From: Miscanthus floridulus
Taxonomy: Eukaryota > Streptophyta > Magnoliopsida > Poales > Poaceae
Length of the DNA: 64,000 bases
Direction: 5' to 3'
Assembly (NCBI RefSeq): GCF_019320115.1
Contig: NC_089587.1
Span: 102,078,166 to 102,142,165, forward strand
Shown here in pieces: positions 1 to 11,579 of the stretch; within the stretch, counting starts at the first letter, position 1; the number at the start of each line of letters is the position of its first letter. Under the pieces are notes generated by a model. The model was not told the origin of the DNA and did no database searches. It worked only from the letters and a program-made list of their open reading frames with translations. The position numbers were made by a program, and so were the translations under genes.

Positions 1-842
1 TCCCACCACCAGAGCTCTGTCACTGCGCTACACGCGCGTCCGCTACAAATTCACTACTTGAATACATCCCTGAATTAACATGCATGCAGACGGCTTTACA
101 ATTTATCCAAACAAGCAAGCAACCATACGCTTCTAAATCCTGACTGCCCCTAGTCATGTCAAAAAACAGAGAGCTGAGTTTTGACTGCCTTTTCCAGATC
201 CTATCCTTCGCTTGACCTACATCTATCAGTGTTTGCATGCAGTTTGCATGTGGTACAAAGTACCAGCAAGTTAAAGCCAACACAATGGTAACCACTGTCT
301 AGGACATAATGGGATACAGAACAGGTTAGATTGCTGTCCAGAGGTTCGCACATGGGGACAAATGTTGCATTGTTAAGCTATGGAATTATGTGGAGCTGCC
401 CAGCATGCTTTGCAACTGTTCCAAGACAGGCACACAAGCTTTGGGACAGATCAATACAAGGAAGAAGAAACAAGGAGGGGATCAGGACATGATCCTCCGT
501 CCAGAAGCAAAACATCCCCTTTGAAGACGATCAAATCAATGCCCTGCTTGGGCCTTATATTATACCCCTCAGAGATATGCTAAAAAAATAGTGGCTGCAG
601 TAGCTCAACAACGGTCTCTTTTGGTTACTGATGTACGGGGCCCAGTTGCCAGTGGACACTTTTAACTCCATTTTCGAGAAGCTTACTATATACGTACAGT
701 GTTGGCTCACCGCTTCACACTATTATTGAACTTGACTAAATATAGGTTTAAAATATATGACCAACAAAAAAGGAAATGGTATTAATGGTTAGATTTCCTA
801 TCAATTACTCTTAATATTTACGAGTCATTGTATATATGCATA
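1..842. other. Intergenic DNA, no gene recognised
   Basis: I see no convincing coding region here. Short open frames on both strands lack domain motifs, splice signals or a codon pattern that would support a gene. The stretch becomes AT-rich towards position 760, where a MITE remnant starts. Confidence 0.5.
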
Positions 843-1096
843 TACTCTTCCGTCCCAAAAAGTACGCAATTTTAGAACAGTGCCATGTTAAAGTATATAT
901 GACCAAATTTATATAAAAAATTACTGCTATTTATCATTACTAAATAGATACCATTAGATTCGTCTTGAAACATATTTTCATGATATATTTATTTAGCGTC
1001 ATAAACTTCAATATTTTTCTATATATTTAGTGAAACATAGCATTATAGTTACTTTAACTTAATAGTTGTAGAAGCGTGTAAGTTAGAAATATATAG
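843..1096 (+). mobile_element. Stowaway-like MITE remnant
   Basis: The sequence opens with TACTCTTCCGTCCCAAAAAG, close to the usual grass Stowaway (Tc1/mariner) end CTCCCTCCGTCCC after a TA. The AT-rich body also fits that class. The far end with the matching GGACGGAGGGAG is not visible, either before the solo LTR at 1102 or after it at 2224. The copy is therefore truncated or strongly diverged, and the retrotransposon probably landed in or beside it. Confidence 0.45.
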
Positions 1097-1101
1097 CGTA
1101 C

Positions 1102-2218
1102 TGTCGGGTTCATAAATCCGGGGTCCCTAATGGACCTGCTTCCCAGCAAAAGCTTGGCCCAGCAGACGACGTTACGAACGACGCGGAACTCCTGGGCCGG
1201 CCTAGATACCTAACGACAGGCCGGAGGAGCAATCCCGTCTCCGACCGGAAGCCTGGGCAAGGAAGGAACGACGCTCGCCTCCGATTCCGACCCGCCTCTC
1301 CAACCGGAAGCCCTAGCCAAGGAGGGGACGACACTCGCTTCCGACTCCGACCCGCTTCTCCGACCGGGAGTACACCGAACCTCTGCTTACAACTCTTCTC
1401 CGACCGGCACGGTCGGAGCCGGCCGAGAAACGACCGAACGGGGATGCCCGCTCGGTAAGGACCTAAAAAATCAGGCGGAGCAAGTAAAGCAGGCGCTCAA
1501 GTCAAACCGCAATACCGAGGACTGTACCCTGCACATCTGCAGGACAGTACTGTCAGGACATGTTAGAAGGGTACTTTATAACCTTCCAGACATGTTAGAA
1601 CACGATCAGTGTTGTGGGCGTCGACATTTGTCCTACAGTATGGTAGGCGCCGACATTTGTCATACCAGAAGAACACGATGGAACCAACCACATGCATCTG
1701 AGCGTCAACAGTATTGTGGGCACCGACAAACTGTCTTGTGTCTGACGGCATGGGCAACAAGACTAGGCAGCACACACTCTCTCTCTGTCACTTGTGAGGC
1801 CGTCCCCTTCATCTATAAAAGGGGATGAGCCCTCTCCCAATAAAGAGGCACGATCGAACAACGAACAACAGACGGATCATTCCGACTTACTCTCTGCTAG
1901 CTTTAGATATTCTAAAGCTACATAGAGCACACGTTCGAATACTTAGCGCACGTAGGAGCTCCCGTCACTCTTGGTCCTTCGGTCCAGAGCCCGATCGGAC
2001 CTCTAACACCCCTCATCTTACTCCCACTCATTTGTAACCCCACAGCAAACTTCGAGCACCTGGGCTCAGGAATAAAGTCACCGACCGATTCAAACTAGAC
2101 GTAGGGCACGTTGCCTGAACCAGTATAAACCCTGTGTCATTGAGTGCTAGGTCATATCCGATCACAATGTACAACAAAACGATAAATATTTATTAGTTGG
2201 TCAATTTTCGCACTGACA
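1102..2218 (+). mobile_element. Solo LTR of a Gypsy-type retrotransposon
   Basis: The segment begins TGTCGGGTTCATAAATCC and ends GCACTGACA, so it has the canonical TG...CA ends. It is flanked on both sides by the 5-bp duplication CGTAC (1097-1101 and 2219-2223). It resembles the two LTRs of the complete element at 32493-45698 along its length, sharing the opening motif, repeated GTGGGCGCCGACA-like blocks, the TATA box and the ending CCCTGTGTCATTGAGTGCTAG. There is no internal region, so this is a solo LTR left by unequal or intra-element recombination. At 1117 bp it is about 100 bp shorter than its relatives. Seen directly: ends, TSD and similarity. Inferred: the recombination origin. Confidence 0.92.
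1814..1820 (+). promoter_or_regulatory. LTR TATA box
   Basis: CATCTATAAAAGGGGA is a strong TATA-box match inside the solo LTR. The same sequence sits at the same relative place in the two full LTRs (33348 and 45314). Transcription of the retroelement would start about 30 bp downstream, marking the U3/R boundary. In a solo LTR it could still drive read-through into neighbouring DNA, but nothing here shows that it does. Confidence 0.6.
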
Positions 2219-2284
2219 CGTACTTCATGATATTGTATTATTTTCCATAAAAGCTTATATTATTATTTACTTGTGATTTGAGAG

Positions 2285-2735
2285 ATATTTTTATAATGGT
2301 TGAGGTGGATGATTTAAATACAAACTAAATGGTGTTACTTTATACTATCTCTCGTGATGACATAACAACAATTTGAATGCAAACTTATGGATTATGTTGC
2401 ATTATCTCTCATAATGATAGAGGTGGGTAATTTATAAGAATATTAGGAGAATATTTAAAATTATCTTTCATCCTTGCAGAGGTTGGTAATTAGATACAAA
2501 GTTAAGGGGTTATTTTAAAATATCTTCCATGTAGCAGAGATGGGTAATTTAGTTGCAAATTTAGGGGGTTATTTTGAATTATCTTTAATAATGGTAGATG
2601 TGAGTAATTTCTATATAAATTGAGGGGTTGTTCGGAATTATTATTCATGAAAGCAGAGGTGGGTAATTTAAATGCAAATTAGGGGCTTACTTTATGCATT
2701 TATCATAATGCCAAAGGTGGGTGATTATTTGTAAA
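2285..2735 (+). repeat. Degenerate 59-bp tandem repeat
   Basis: A unit carrying GAGGTGGGTAATTT, then AAATT, GGGG, TTATTTT and ATTATCTTTCATAATG-like pieces recurs at about 2302, 2420, 2479, 2537, 2597, 2656 and 2714. Spacing is 58-60 bp over the clear copies. Copies have diverged heavily, so the array is old. It has no coding potential. It lies between the solo LTR and CACTA-1. Confidence 0.7.
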
Positions 2736-3289
2736 ATATAATAGATCCAATAGCTATCATTGGCGATGATGGTTAGAGTGTATCAAATTAACGGCCGTAT
2801 GTTTGATTATTATGAGAATTTGTAGGATTTATTATTTTTTCCATAGCATGTTTGGTGAGAATTAATGTGGACTCGCCATGGGAGCCCCTAATTAGTAATA
2901 GTAAGATGGTTTATAAACATTGACTAAAAAACAACTTAAAATCAGACATCTGTATATAGAATTTCCCTACAAATTAACCTCATTTTCAAAAGAAAAACAG
3001 AACTACCCTTTAACTAACATGTATCAAGGTAGTAGGGATACAAATTTTTGCTGTGTCTAGGTATTTGCCTGAACCAAAATTTAATTGAACTATTTTGGAT
3101 TTCAATGCAGACGAAGAATGAGGTTGAAATGAACTAACAAAGAATGTTTTTTTTCATGAGAGCAATAAAAAATTAAGAGCAAAAACTAACAAAGTGATCC
3201 AGAACTGTCCATTGACGACCCCATGCATCATTTTCATCCCTACCCTGAGGCCTCTGTGAGGCATGCATACCTAAACACTACGGGAAACA

Positions 3290-3840
3290 GGGTCTTTGCC
3301 GAGCGCAACTTTCTTTGCTGAGTGCTAAAAGTTGGGCACTCGGCAAAGAGCTATTTTGCCGAGTGCCGCACTCGGCAAAGAAGGCTTTGTCGAGTGTCAG
3401 GCACTCGGCAAACTCTGACGCTCGGCAAAAAACGGCATCAGGTAACGGCCGCCGCCTGCCGTCCAGGTTTGCCGAGTGCCAGTGGGTAGGCACTCGGCAA
3501 ACCAGTTTTTTACCGAGTGCCAGACCCTGACACTCGGCAAAGGACTAGGGCTGCCGGTTTGCCGAGTGCCAGATCGGGGCACTCAGCAAAGGTGTTTTTT
3601 TAAATCTAAACCCTAAACCGCACTGCATTTTTTTTAAAATAAAAAATACCACTTTGCCGAGTGCCGGGCGGAGAGGCACTCGGCAAACATTTTTAAAAAA
3701 AATTGGCACGCTCTTTGTTGAGTGTCCCCACGGACACTCAGCAAAGGGAACACTTTGCCGAGTGCCTGACAGCTGTCACTCGGCAATGACCATGTTTGCT
3801 GAGTGTCAAAAGATGACACTCGGCAAACCAAATTTTTTTT
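3290..3840. repeat. CACTA-1 left subterminal repeats
   Basis: The motif TTTGCCGAGTGCC and its inverse GGCACTCGGCAAA occur many times here, mostly as short inverted pairs with a 5-25-bp spacer. In the En/Spm model such repeats are binding sites for the element-encoded accessory DNA-binding protein that brings the ends together. The array is close to the left terminus, as that model expects. Confidence 0.88.
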
Positions 3841-4259
3841 GTATTTTGACCTCCAAACTTTTTCTGCAGTCCTCTTACAGTACTTGGTACTCCATGTCGA
3901 AATTTGGTACATTTCCCGAACTGTTTGCTATATTTAGCTAATTTATTTCATTTAATTGAATTTTTTTGGAAAATGCAAATTTGAAGTGCACGTGCATCGA
4001 ATAATGGAATTTAATGATTCAAAAAATGATATTTATGGTATTGAGTGTAGTGTGAGGCCGTATCCAGAAAACGGACCCAAAATTTTGAACATCTTGTTCA
4101 CGAAACATGGCCACGAACTTGCGGACGAATTGTTTTTAAATTCTATAAAATGCAAACGAAGTCCGAAAATCATGAAACCTGTCGAGATGTTGCGAGTGCC
4201 AGATCGGGGAACTCGGCAAACGGCCCATCCACACTTAACCACCAAACCATTACCTCCCT

Positions 4260-4700
4260 CCCTCCCACACACGCGTGCCACCATGCCCTCCCTGTGCGCC
4301 GCGCCCGCAGCCGCCCCCGCGCCACGCGCCGGCCACCGCAGCCGCAGCCCCATGCGCCGCGCCCGCAGCCGCAGCCCGCCCCCCTTCCCCGCGCCGCGAT
4401 CTGCCCGCCGCAGCCCCTCCCCGCGCCACGCGCCGGCGCCTGCCCCCGCCCCCGCCCCCGCCCCCGCGTGTGGCCGAGCATGGCCAGCTCGCCCACGCCG
4501 GCCCGCTAATGCCGGCGGGTGGAGGAGGGGAGGAGGAGGAGGGGGAGGAGGGGAGGAGGAGGAGGATGAGGAGGAGGAGTAGGAGCCGGTCCTACCCCCG
4601 GCCACGCCTCGTGGATCGCCCGCCCCGACGCTGCCCGTGCCCAACCTCGTTCCCAACTCCGGCGACCCTGACCCTGGCCCTGTCCGCCCCTACCCCCGGT
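4260..4700 (+). other. GC-rich leader of CACTA-1
   Basis: A C-rich then G/A-rich block full of CCGC, CCCCCGC and GAGGAGG runs. Long frames are open on both strands only because of composition; they would give Ala/Pro/Arg- or Gly/Glu-rich low-complexity peptides. It most likely represents the transcribed 5' leader upstream of the transposase gene, a common arrangement in grass CACTA elements. I make no protein call here. Confidence 0.4.
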
Positions 4701-4709
4701 GCCCATCAG

Positions 4710-4972
4710 GTATGCCCTCTCAATTGTTGTTGTCGTGGTAGTGATAGTTGTAGTAGTATTAGTTGTAGTAGTAGTGCTAGTGGTAGTAGTAGTAGAAGTA
4801 GTGGTAGTAGTAGTAGTAGAACTAGTGGTAGTGGTAGTAGCAATAGTGGTAGTAGTGGTAGTAGAACTAGTGGTAGTAGTAGTAGTAGCAATAGTGGTAG
4901 TAGTAGTAGTAGAACTAGTGGTAGTAGTAGTAGCAATAGTGGAAGTAGTAGTAGAAGTAGTGGTACTACTTG
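4710..4972 (+). repeat. GTA/GTG trinucleotide array
   Basis: About 260 bp of GTAGTAGTG-type triplets with scattered GAACTA, GCAATA and GTGCTA interruptions. Every frame is open for much of it, giving poly-Val, poly-Ser or poly-Thr/Leu on paper. It lies just after a possible splice donor-like CAGGTATGCC (around 4707) and so probably sits in an intron or leader. This is a microsatellite expansion, not a protein domain. Confidence 0.8.
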
Positions 4973-5830
4973 GATATATTCTTCTACATGGATTGATATC
5001 CAAACTACATGGCTTCTCTTGAGACATATGTGCTTGTCAGCCATCGTGCCGTTGTTTTTTTGTAGGTTTTGGAAACCTCACCGTGCAGGGGAGGTTCTGC
5101 CGATTTTTTTTAAATGATAGTATTTTGTTCTATTTTGTAGAGAAGAGCCCATCAGAGCCGAGTCGGAGTTCCCGTCGCCATGTCAGTCTGCTTGCACCGC
5201 GTCGCCTCACCACTGCACCGACCCGCCATGGCCCCGCTAGCCTGACTCCGCCGCCACCCTAGGTATAACCCCTCTTTCCGTATCATGATCGTAGATCGCG
5301 TAACCCAGTTAGGTGTCTCCCGTTCGAAAGAGATACGGTTGGAGGTATGCAGATCTTTGCATATCTATGACCGTATCTGTTTCGGATTGTCCATGTTTTT
5401 TGGACAGCCTGCAGATGCATAGATGGGTTTGTTTCCATGGTCTGCTCCGGTCTGAGACAGAGTTTTGACATCACCTCCCTATTGTTCTCTGGATACACAC
5501 TCTTCTTTGGCAGGACATGTATCTAGAGAACAACAGGGAGGTGCTGCCGAAATTTTGTCTCGGATAGGAGTAGAGCATGGAAACTAACCTCATCTACGCA
5601 TCCGCGGGTGGGATTAGGACCTATCCTCACATATTAGACAGTAGAAACACCATGTAAATACAATTGATGGTTACATTACTCGCTGATACATATGTTAGAG
5701 GATGGATGCGCGTCGGTGGATGTACACGGGCTGGAGAAGTCAGAGTGATTACACCATGGAATAGATGAACAAGACCGATGCTTTCTTGAATAGTGCATTT
5801 GGCAAGGCTGCTAAAGGACATTAGCTAGTT

Positions 5831-8800
5831 TTGTGTCCCTATAGGAAATATGGAAACAGGAGAAGGGTAAACAAGGTAGAAATGGGTAAACATCTTATGA
5901 AGAATGGATTTACGCCGAACTACACCCGGTGGGTCCACCATGGTGAAGCCCATCGTATGAGAGAGGAGGTGGTGAGACCACGGGTGGAGGCTTTTGATGC
6001 TGATGCCGGGGTAGCAAACATGTTAGATGACTTTCACCAAGGACAGTCCGATGAGGGACGTGAGAAGGAGGAGATGGAGGCCGCCGCACAGGCGTTCTAT
6101 GACATGATGGACTCGGCACAGAAACCCCTTCACGATCGGTCAACGGTGTCTCAACTAGATTCCATTGGACGCTGATGATGGCCAGAAGAGGCAACTTACG
6201 ATCCCCGTGAAAATCCTATGGTACCTTTCGTTCCTACCGAGGATCCAACGGCTATACATGACCGAGGAATCCATGAAACAGATGACATGGCACAAAAATG
6301 GCAAATGGTACAATCCTGACAAGATGGTACATCTATCCGATGGTGAAGCTTGGACCCACTTTAATGACAAACATCGTGATAAAGCAGATGAGGCTCGTAA
6401 TGTATGTGTCACGCTAGCAATAGATGGGTTCAATCCTTATGGAATGATTGCTGCCCCATACACATGTTGGCCCATCTTTGTTATCCCCCTTAATCTCCCC
6501 CCGATGTCTCCTTTCAACGACGTAATGTATTCTTGTCATTAATAATTCCTGGACACCCAGGGAGTAATATGGGTGTGTTCATGGAGCCCGTGTTTGATGA
6601 ATTGGTCCGTGCTTGGGACGAAGGGGTATGGACATACGATCGAGCTACAAAGACAATCTTCAAAATGCACGTTTGGTACCACTACTTCCTGCATGACTTC
6701 CAGGCGTATGGGATATTCTGCGCCTAGTGTGTTCATGGGAAGTTCCCATGCCCAATATGTAAGGAAGGTGTGAGGTTCATTTGGTTGCAGAAGGGTGGCA
6801 AGTATTCGTCGTTCGACAGACATTGTCAATTCCTACCTCTTAACCATCCATTCAGACAAGACATCAAGAACTTTATGAAAGGTGTCAAAGTGACAAACCC
6901 TGCACCACGGATGATGACTGGTGCTAAGGTTCATGCTTTGATAGATGCTCTCGTGCCCAATGAAGAAGGTGGTTTTGTGGGATATGGTGAGCAACATATG
7001 TGGACTCATATCTCGGGCATGACGAGGCTCCCCTATTTCGATGACCTTCTTCTGCCACATAACATTGATGTAATGCACACTAAAAAGAATATCGCCGAGG
7101 CACTTTGGGCAACACTCATGGACACTGAAAAGTCTAAGGACAACCCTAAGGCTAGAGTGGACCTGGCAACATTGTGCGATGGACCAAATCAAGAGATGCA
7201 GCATCCTAGTCGTGGCAAGACCTAGAGAAGGCCTAAGGCCGATTTCGTCTTGAAAAAGGACCAAAGGAAAGAAGTACTTGAATGGATCAAGATGCTAATG
7301 TTCCCTGATGGGTATGCAGCAAATCTAAAGAGGGGAGTGAACTTAGGCACTCTACGAGTCAATGGGATGAAGAGTCATGACTACCACATATGGATTGAGT
7401 GGCTTCTTCTGGCGATGGTTTGAGGCTATGTCCTGGAGCATGTCTGGCAAGTGCTAGCAGAGTTGAGCTGCTTATTCCGCCAGCTTTGTGCCAAGGAACT
7501 CTCTCAGACCGTCATTGATGACTTGGAAAAAGCGGCACCCATGTTGCTCTGTAAGTTGGAGAAGATCTTTTCACCCGGCTGCTTCTTACCAATGCAGCAT
7601 TTGATTGTGCACCTCCTGTATGAGGCATGGATGGGGGGCCTGTGTAGAACCATTGGTGTTATCTAATCGAGAGATGACTGAAGACTCTTTGCAAAAATTG
7701 TAGAAATAAAGCCAAAATTGAGGCTTCCATTGCAGAGGCATATATTCTAGAGGAGGTGTCGAACTTCATAGAGAAATACTACACTGAGAACCTTCCTACC
7801 ATTTATAATCCACCCCCTCGTTACAATGCTGGCGAAAATGAATCGAACCTCAGCCTTTTCCAAGGGCAACTCAGAAGCGCAAGTGCATCGACCACTAAGC
7901 AATTGAAAAATGAAGAGTGGCATAGTATCATGCTATATGTGTTGACCAACCTTGTCGAGGTGCAGCCGTTCATTGGGTAAGTTCTAAATGAACTTGTTTC
8001 ATTTCACCGTATGTCCTTGTTTCTTCGTCCAACCCCCTTGTTTCTCGTTGGTATAGGGAATTTCTTCATCAATCCTGGCATGGATCAAGGCAACCTACCC
8101 CGCAAGAAAATGATACCCTTCTTTCATGGGGTGCGGGACCAGAGAGCCCTGATTTCATTTGTTGGTTCAAACAGAAAGCCCAAACTGATGCGCCTATAAG
8201 TGACAAGCTGAGACAGGTTGCAAACGGCTGTGCCGTTAGGGTCAAGTCATTTACTGGTTATGATGTGAATGGATATTGTTTTCACACAGCAAGCTACGAG
8301 GAGAGTTGGCCCAATCAAAAAACCACAAACAGCGAAGTTGTTACGCCTGGCACTGATGGACTTGACTATTATGGAAGAATTAAAGAAATCTATGAACTAT
8401 CATTCTATGGTTCCAAACCTCTTACTCCTGTCATATTCAAATGCCACTGGTTTCATCCTAGTGTAACGAGATGGACCCCTAAGCTTGGGCTAGTCGAGAT
8501 TCGACAGGATTCCGTCTATCTAGAAAAAGATGTCTACATTGTGGCTCAACAGGCCATCCAGGTTTATTATACGTCATACGCGTGCAAAGACGCCGAGCAT
8601 CTTAAGGGTTGGTCTATTGTGCACAAGGTATCACCACACGGTAAACTACCTGTCCCAAATGATGAAGATTACAACTTCAACCCAAACACATATGATGGAG
8701 AGTTCTATCAAGAAGAGGGGTTACAAGGGAGGTTTGACACAGACTTAACCAAAGAGATAGGAATGGAAGTAGACAATGAAAGGGATGATGACGAGGACGT

Positions 8801-8972
8801 TGGAGACGAGGTGTAAAATCTGAAGGACATACAACTGCTTGAGCGATTACGTTTAGGCAATGACAATGAAGACAACATTCCTCCTTCGGATAGTGTTGAT
8901 GAGTTGGACAATATTGATAGTGATGACGAGACCTATGATCCAGCTAATCTCAATCATGAAGATTATTTCTAA
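5831..8972 (+). pseudogene. TNP2-type CACTA transposase, broken (CACTA-1)
   Basis: Reading pieces in all three frames gives the usual CACTA transposase order. First comes a transposase-associated domain (5831-6170; CPYRKYGNRRRV, then GFTPNYTRWVHHGE). Transposase_21 follows (6180-7220; LAIDGFNPYG near 6418, NIDVMHTKKN near 7062), then DUF4218 (7451-7666) and DUF4216 (about 8230-8816). A GT-AG intron is clear at 7977-8056. Stops or frameshifts fall near 6174, 6542, 6727, 7225, 7423, 7666 and 8814. The last is followed by an acidic tail that stays open to 8972. Between the first two domains an internal deletion removes the segment that normally holds the CxxC cysteines. Role in an intact element: DDE-type cut-and-paste transposase acting in the nucleus. 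Family assignment is strong; function is lost. Confidence 0.88.
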
Positions 8973-9127
8973 TACATGTAATACTATGTTTTTTATAATT
9001 ATGTTTTGTTCATTTTTGCATATATTTCTAATACATGTATTACTATGTTTTTGTAATTATGTTTTATTCATTTTTGCACCTATTTCTAATTAAGTCTTGT
9101 TTTTTTATTGTAGGTGATTGAACAAAG

Positions 9128-11277
9128 ATGGCGGGCGACCGTCATAGGTCCGTGAACTCGATTTACCAAAGACCACGCTGGCTGTAGGAGGAGGCGGAGG
9201 GGGCGGCGGAGGGATCGGACAGAGGAGGAGGAGGACCACCAGCCGTAGGAGGGGGTCGTCTCCTCCCACGCTGCGTGAGGAGGAGCTGGAGGAGGAGGTG
9301 GCACCCATGGACGAGTCGGACGAGGAGCTAGTTCGGCAGACGGACGAGGAGCAGGAGGAGGAGGGGGAGGGGGAGGCGGTAGGCACGGGTTTCGCTTCCT
9401 CTGACTCCTCTTCGAGTGTCTACTTGCGAGGTCCCGCGAGCCTCCCATAGGTTCCGCTTCCTCACCAACGCCCAGTGATTCGCCCCGAAGGGCAAAAGTA
9501 AGTAACTTTATATGTTATCACCACTACTTCATATGATATGATGAAAAAACTAATAATTTTTCTTAATCACTTGTGCAGGAACTGGGTGGTTGTGTCGGGT
9601 GGTAGCACACGACTAGTCAACGGCATCCTGGGTCTTCTATGCAGGCAACACTTCTCCGGCATTGTCACGTACGCATCGAAGACGGAGCCGGCCTACTCGT
9701 TTGACCACTATGCCATCGCTCTCGATGCGGAGTACCCCAACAAGGCGGCGCTGGTGAAGGCAGAGTTTTGGGTAAGTCTTCCTCGCACAACATTGCTCAA
9801 TACATCGCATTCATTGGACTTTTCTTGAAATAATGAATGGATACATCGCTTTTGTATGCAGACTTATTACAGATACGGGGAGGGATTTGAGGCCAGGGCG
9901 GAGTAGGTGACTACCAAAGCCTGTAAAAAACTCGTCACCGACATGCATCATAAGGTGCGCATCCAAGCCATCGTAACCTACTATGGATCGAAGCTTGGAG
10001 AGAGGAAAACCAAGAAAGACGCAAGAGAGATGCAGCTGACCCGGGAGTAGTACCTTGAGGTAAATGAAGAACATCAATATTGATTCGTTTTGAGATTAAG
10101 TTGGTTTAATTTGATCTTCTCATATGTCCAATACTTGATGATGTGTAGATGATTCCCTGGTGGTGCCAAGCGTATCCCGAGTGCTGGGCGATGATGGTGG
10201 AGAGGTGGTTCACGGAGGAGTACCTCAAGATGCACAGGGATGCCCGGGACTGTCGTTTGCATATGCAAGGTCCAACACACCATCAAGGCAGTCGTAGCCT
10301 CGCCGGATACAAACAAGCATGTGTACGTGAATTCATTTATTTATTGTGACGCTTAGTTCTGCCTGATTTCTAATCATCGTGTTGTCTTTCTCGTAGTCGG
10401 CATCACATAGTGGCCAGGCTTGCTCGGACTTCTAGGCATAGTGTATGGCCCACAAGGGCAAGGCGACGTCCGACGTCTCCTTCAACCTGGAGGACCTGCT
10501 CGAGGCATACACGAACCCGAGCGTCCACTCCCGCATCAGTGAGTACACTGAGGTGGCAAGGTCGCTCCATGGGTCAGACCACGATCCGAGCACCCAGGAC
10601 TTCGATGGAGAGGCCGTCATGAGGACGGGGCAAGGCAAGAAACATGGGCGGTTCTGTCTTGGCGACGATGTCATCGACACAGCCTCTACTCCCTCTCTCT
10701 CTCTCTCAGATCCGAGCACGGAGCACGAGCGAGAGCCCGGCCATTCGCACACGGCCAACCGCTGCACAGCACCAGGTCGACGCACTCGAGGTTATTCCTA
10801 TTTTACTCGTCATACATTGATCTTTACACACCTTAATTAGCTTTGCATTACTAAAACATTGGAGTGAAATATTGCAGGCTCGGCTAAAACAAGAAATGAG
10901 GCAACGTCAGGAGCTGGCGGCCTAGCTGGACGCCGAGTGGCAGGCCCAGGTGCAGAGGCTGACGGACATTACGGAGTTCCTACAAGGGCTTGAGCAACGT
11001 ATGGGCTTTCTCTCTACCAACTGGGCTGTTGGTTCCACCTCCGCCTTCGCGTCCTACAGCTGCAACTACTCCTGTGAGTATGAAAGTTTTTTACTTTCGA
11101 TTGTGCTTTGCTTGTATGGCCTCTACCTTACTAGATTAGCTATCCAAATAATCTTGTCTCACATGTAATCTTTACTCCTTTATGCAGTCTCCATCTGATG
11201 GTGGTTCAAATAATCCACCTCATGCACCTCCGAATGATGGAGCTGGGCCTTCACCACAGTCGCAGTGCCCGAGATGA
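9128..11277 (+). pseudogene. Plant transposase (Ptta/En/Spm-like) second gene, broken (CACTA-1)
   Basis: Starts at ATG 9128 (MAGDRHRSVNS) and hits a stop 19 codons later, but the downstream exons keep family features. Exon 9580-9771 (acceptor GTGCAG, donor GTAAGT) encodes NWVVVSGGSTRLVNGILGLL-like sequence, followed by an exon from 9862 with TYYRYGEGFEARAE. The exon from 10149 holds WWCQAYPECWAMMVERWF, a hallmark of the plant Ptta/En/Spm transposase family, and the 10441 region continues with HKGKATSDVSFNLEDLLEAY. A coiled-coil-like LKQEMRQRQELAA stretch follows near 10880. Stops at 9185, 9905, 10050, 10432 and 10923 rule out a working protein. In intact elements this protein is thought to help the transposase at the subterminal repeats. 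Confidence 0.78.
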
Positions 11278-11454
11278 GTGCACGTTGTATTTTTTTCATT
11301 TGTTGTTCAGTTGGTGATGGACTTGTGATATACTTGTGATGCACTTGTAGACTTTGATGGACTTATGGATTTATTTGGATGGACTTGAGCATTTATTATT
11401 ATATATGTGATATAAATTGTGATGGATGTGATATATGCGGATGAATGTGTGGAT

Positions 11455-11520
11455 GGATGAGATATATATGTGATGAATGAGATATATATGTGATGAATGA
11501 GATATATATGTGATATATGT
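11455..11520 (+). repeat. Short ATGAATGAGATATATATGTG repeats
   Basis: Three near-identical 20-bp units follow each other in the 3' flank of the second CACTA-1 gene. Nothing coding. Probably a local slippage product. Confidence 0.6.
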
Positions 11521-11579
11521 TTGTATGAATTTATTTGTCATGATGGAATGTAAAAAAAAATCAAAAATTGCCGTTTTGG

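Noticed and set aside
20..295. A 91-residue minus-strand frame near the left edge
   Set aside because: No domain, no splice sites and no similarity I can recognise. The length is within chance expectation.
4033..4656. Overlapping open frames of 200-280 residues on both strands in the CACTA-1 leader
   Set aside because: They overlap on opposite strands, are Pro/Ala/Arg- or Gly/Glu-rich, and come from GC-rich triplet composition. No domain or splice logic supports them.
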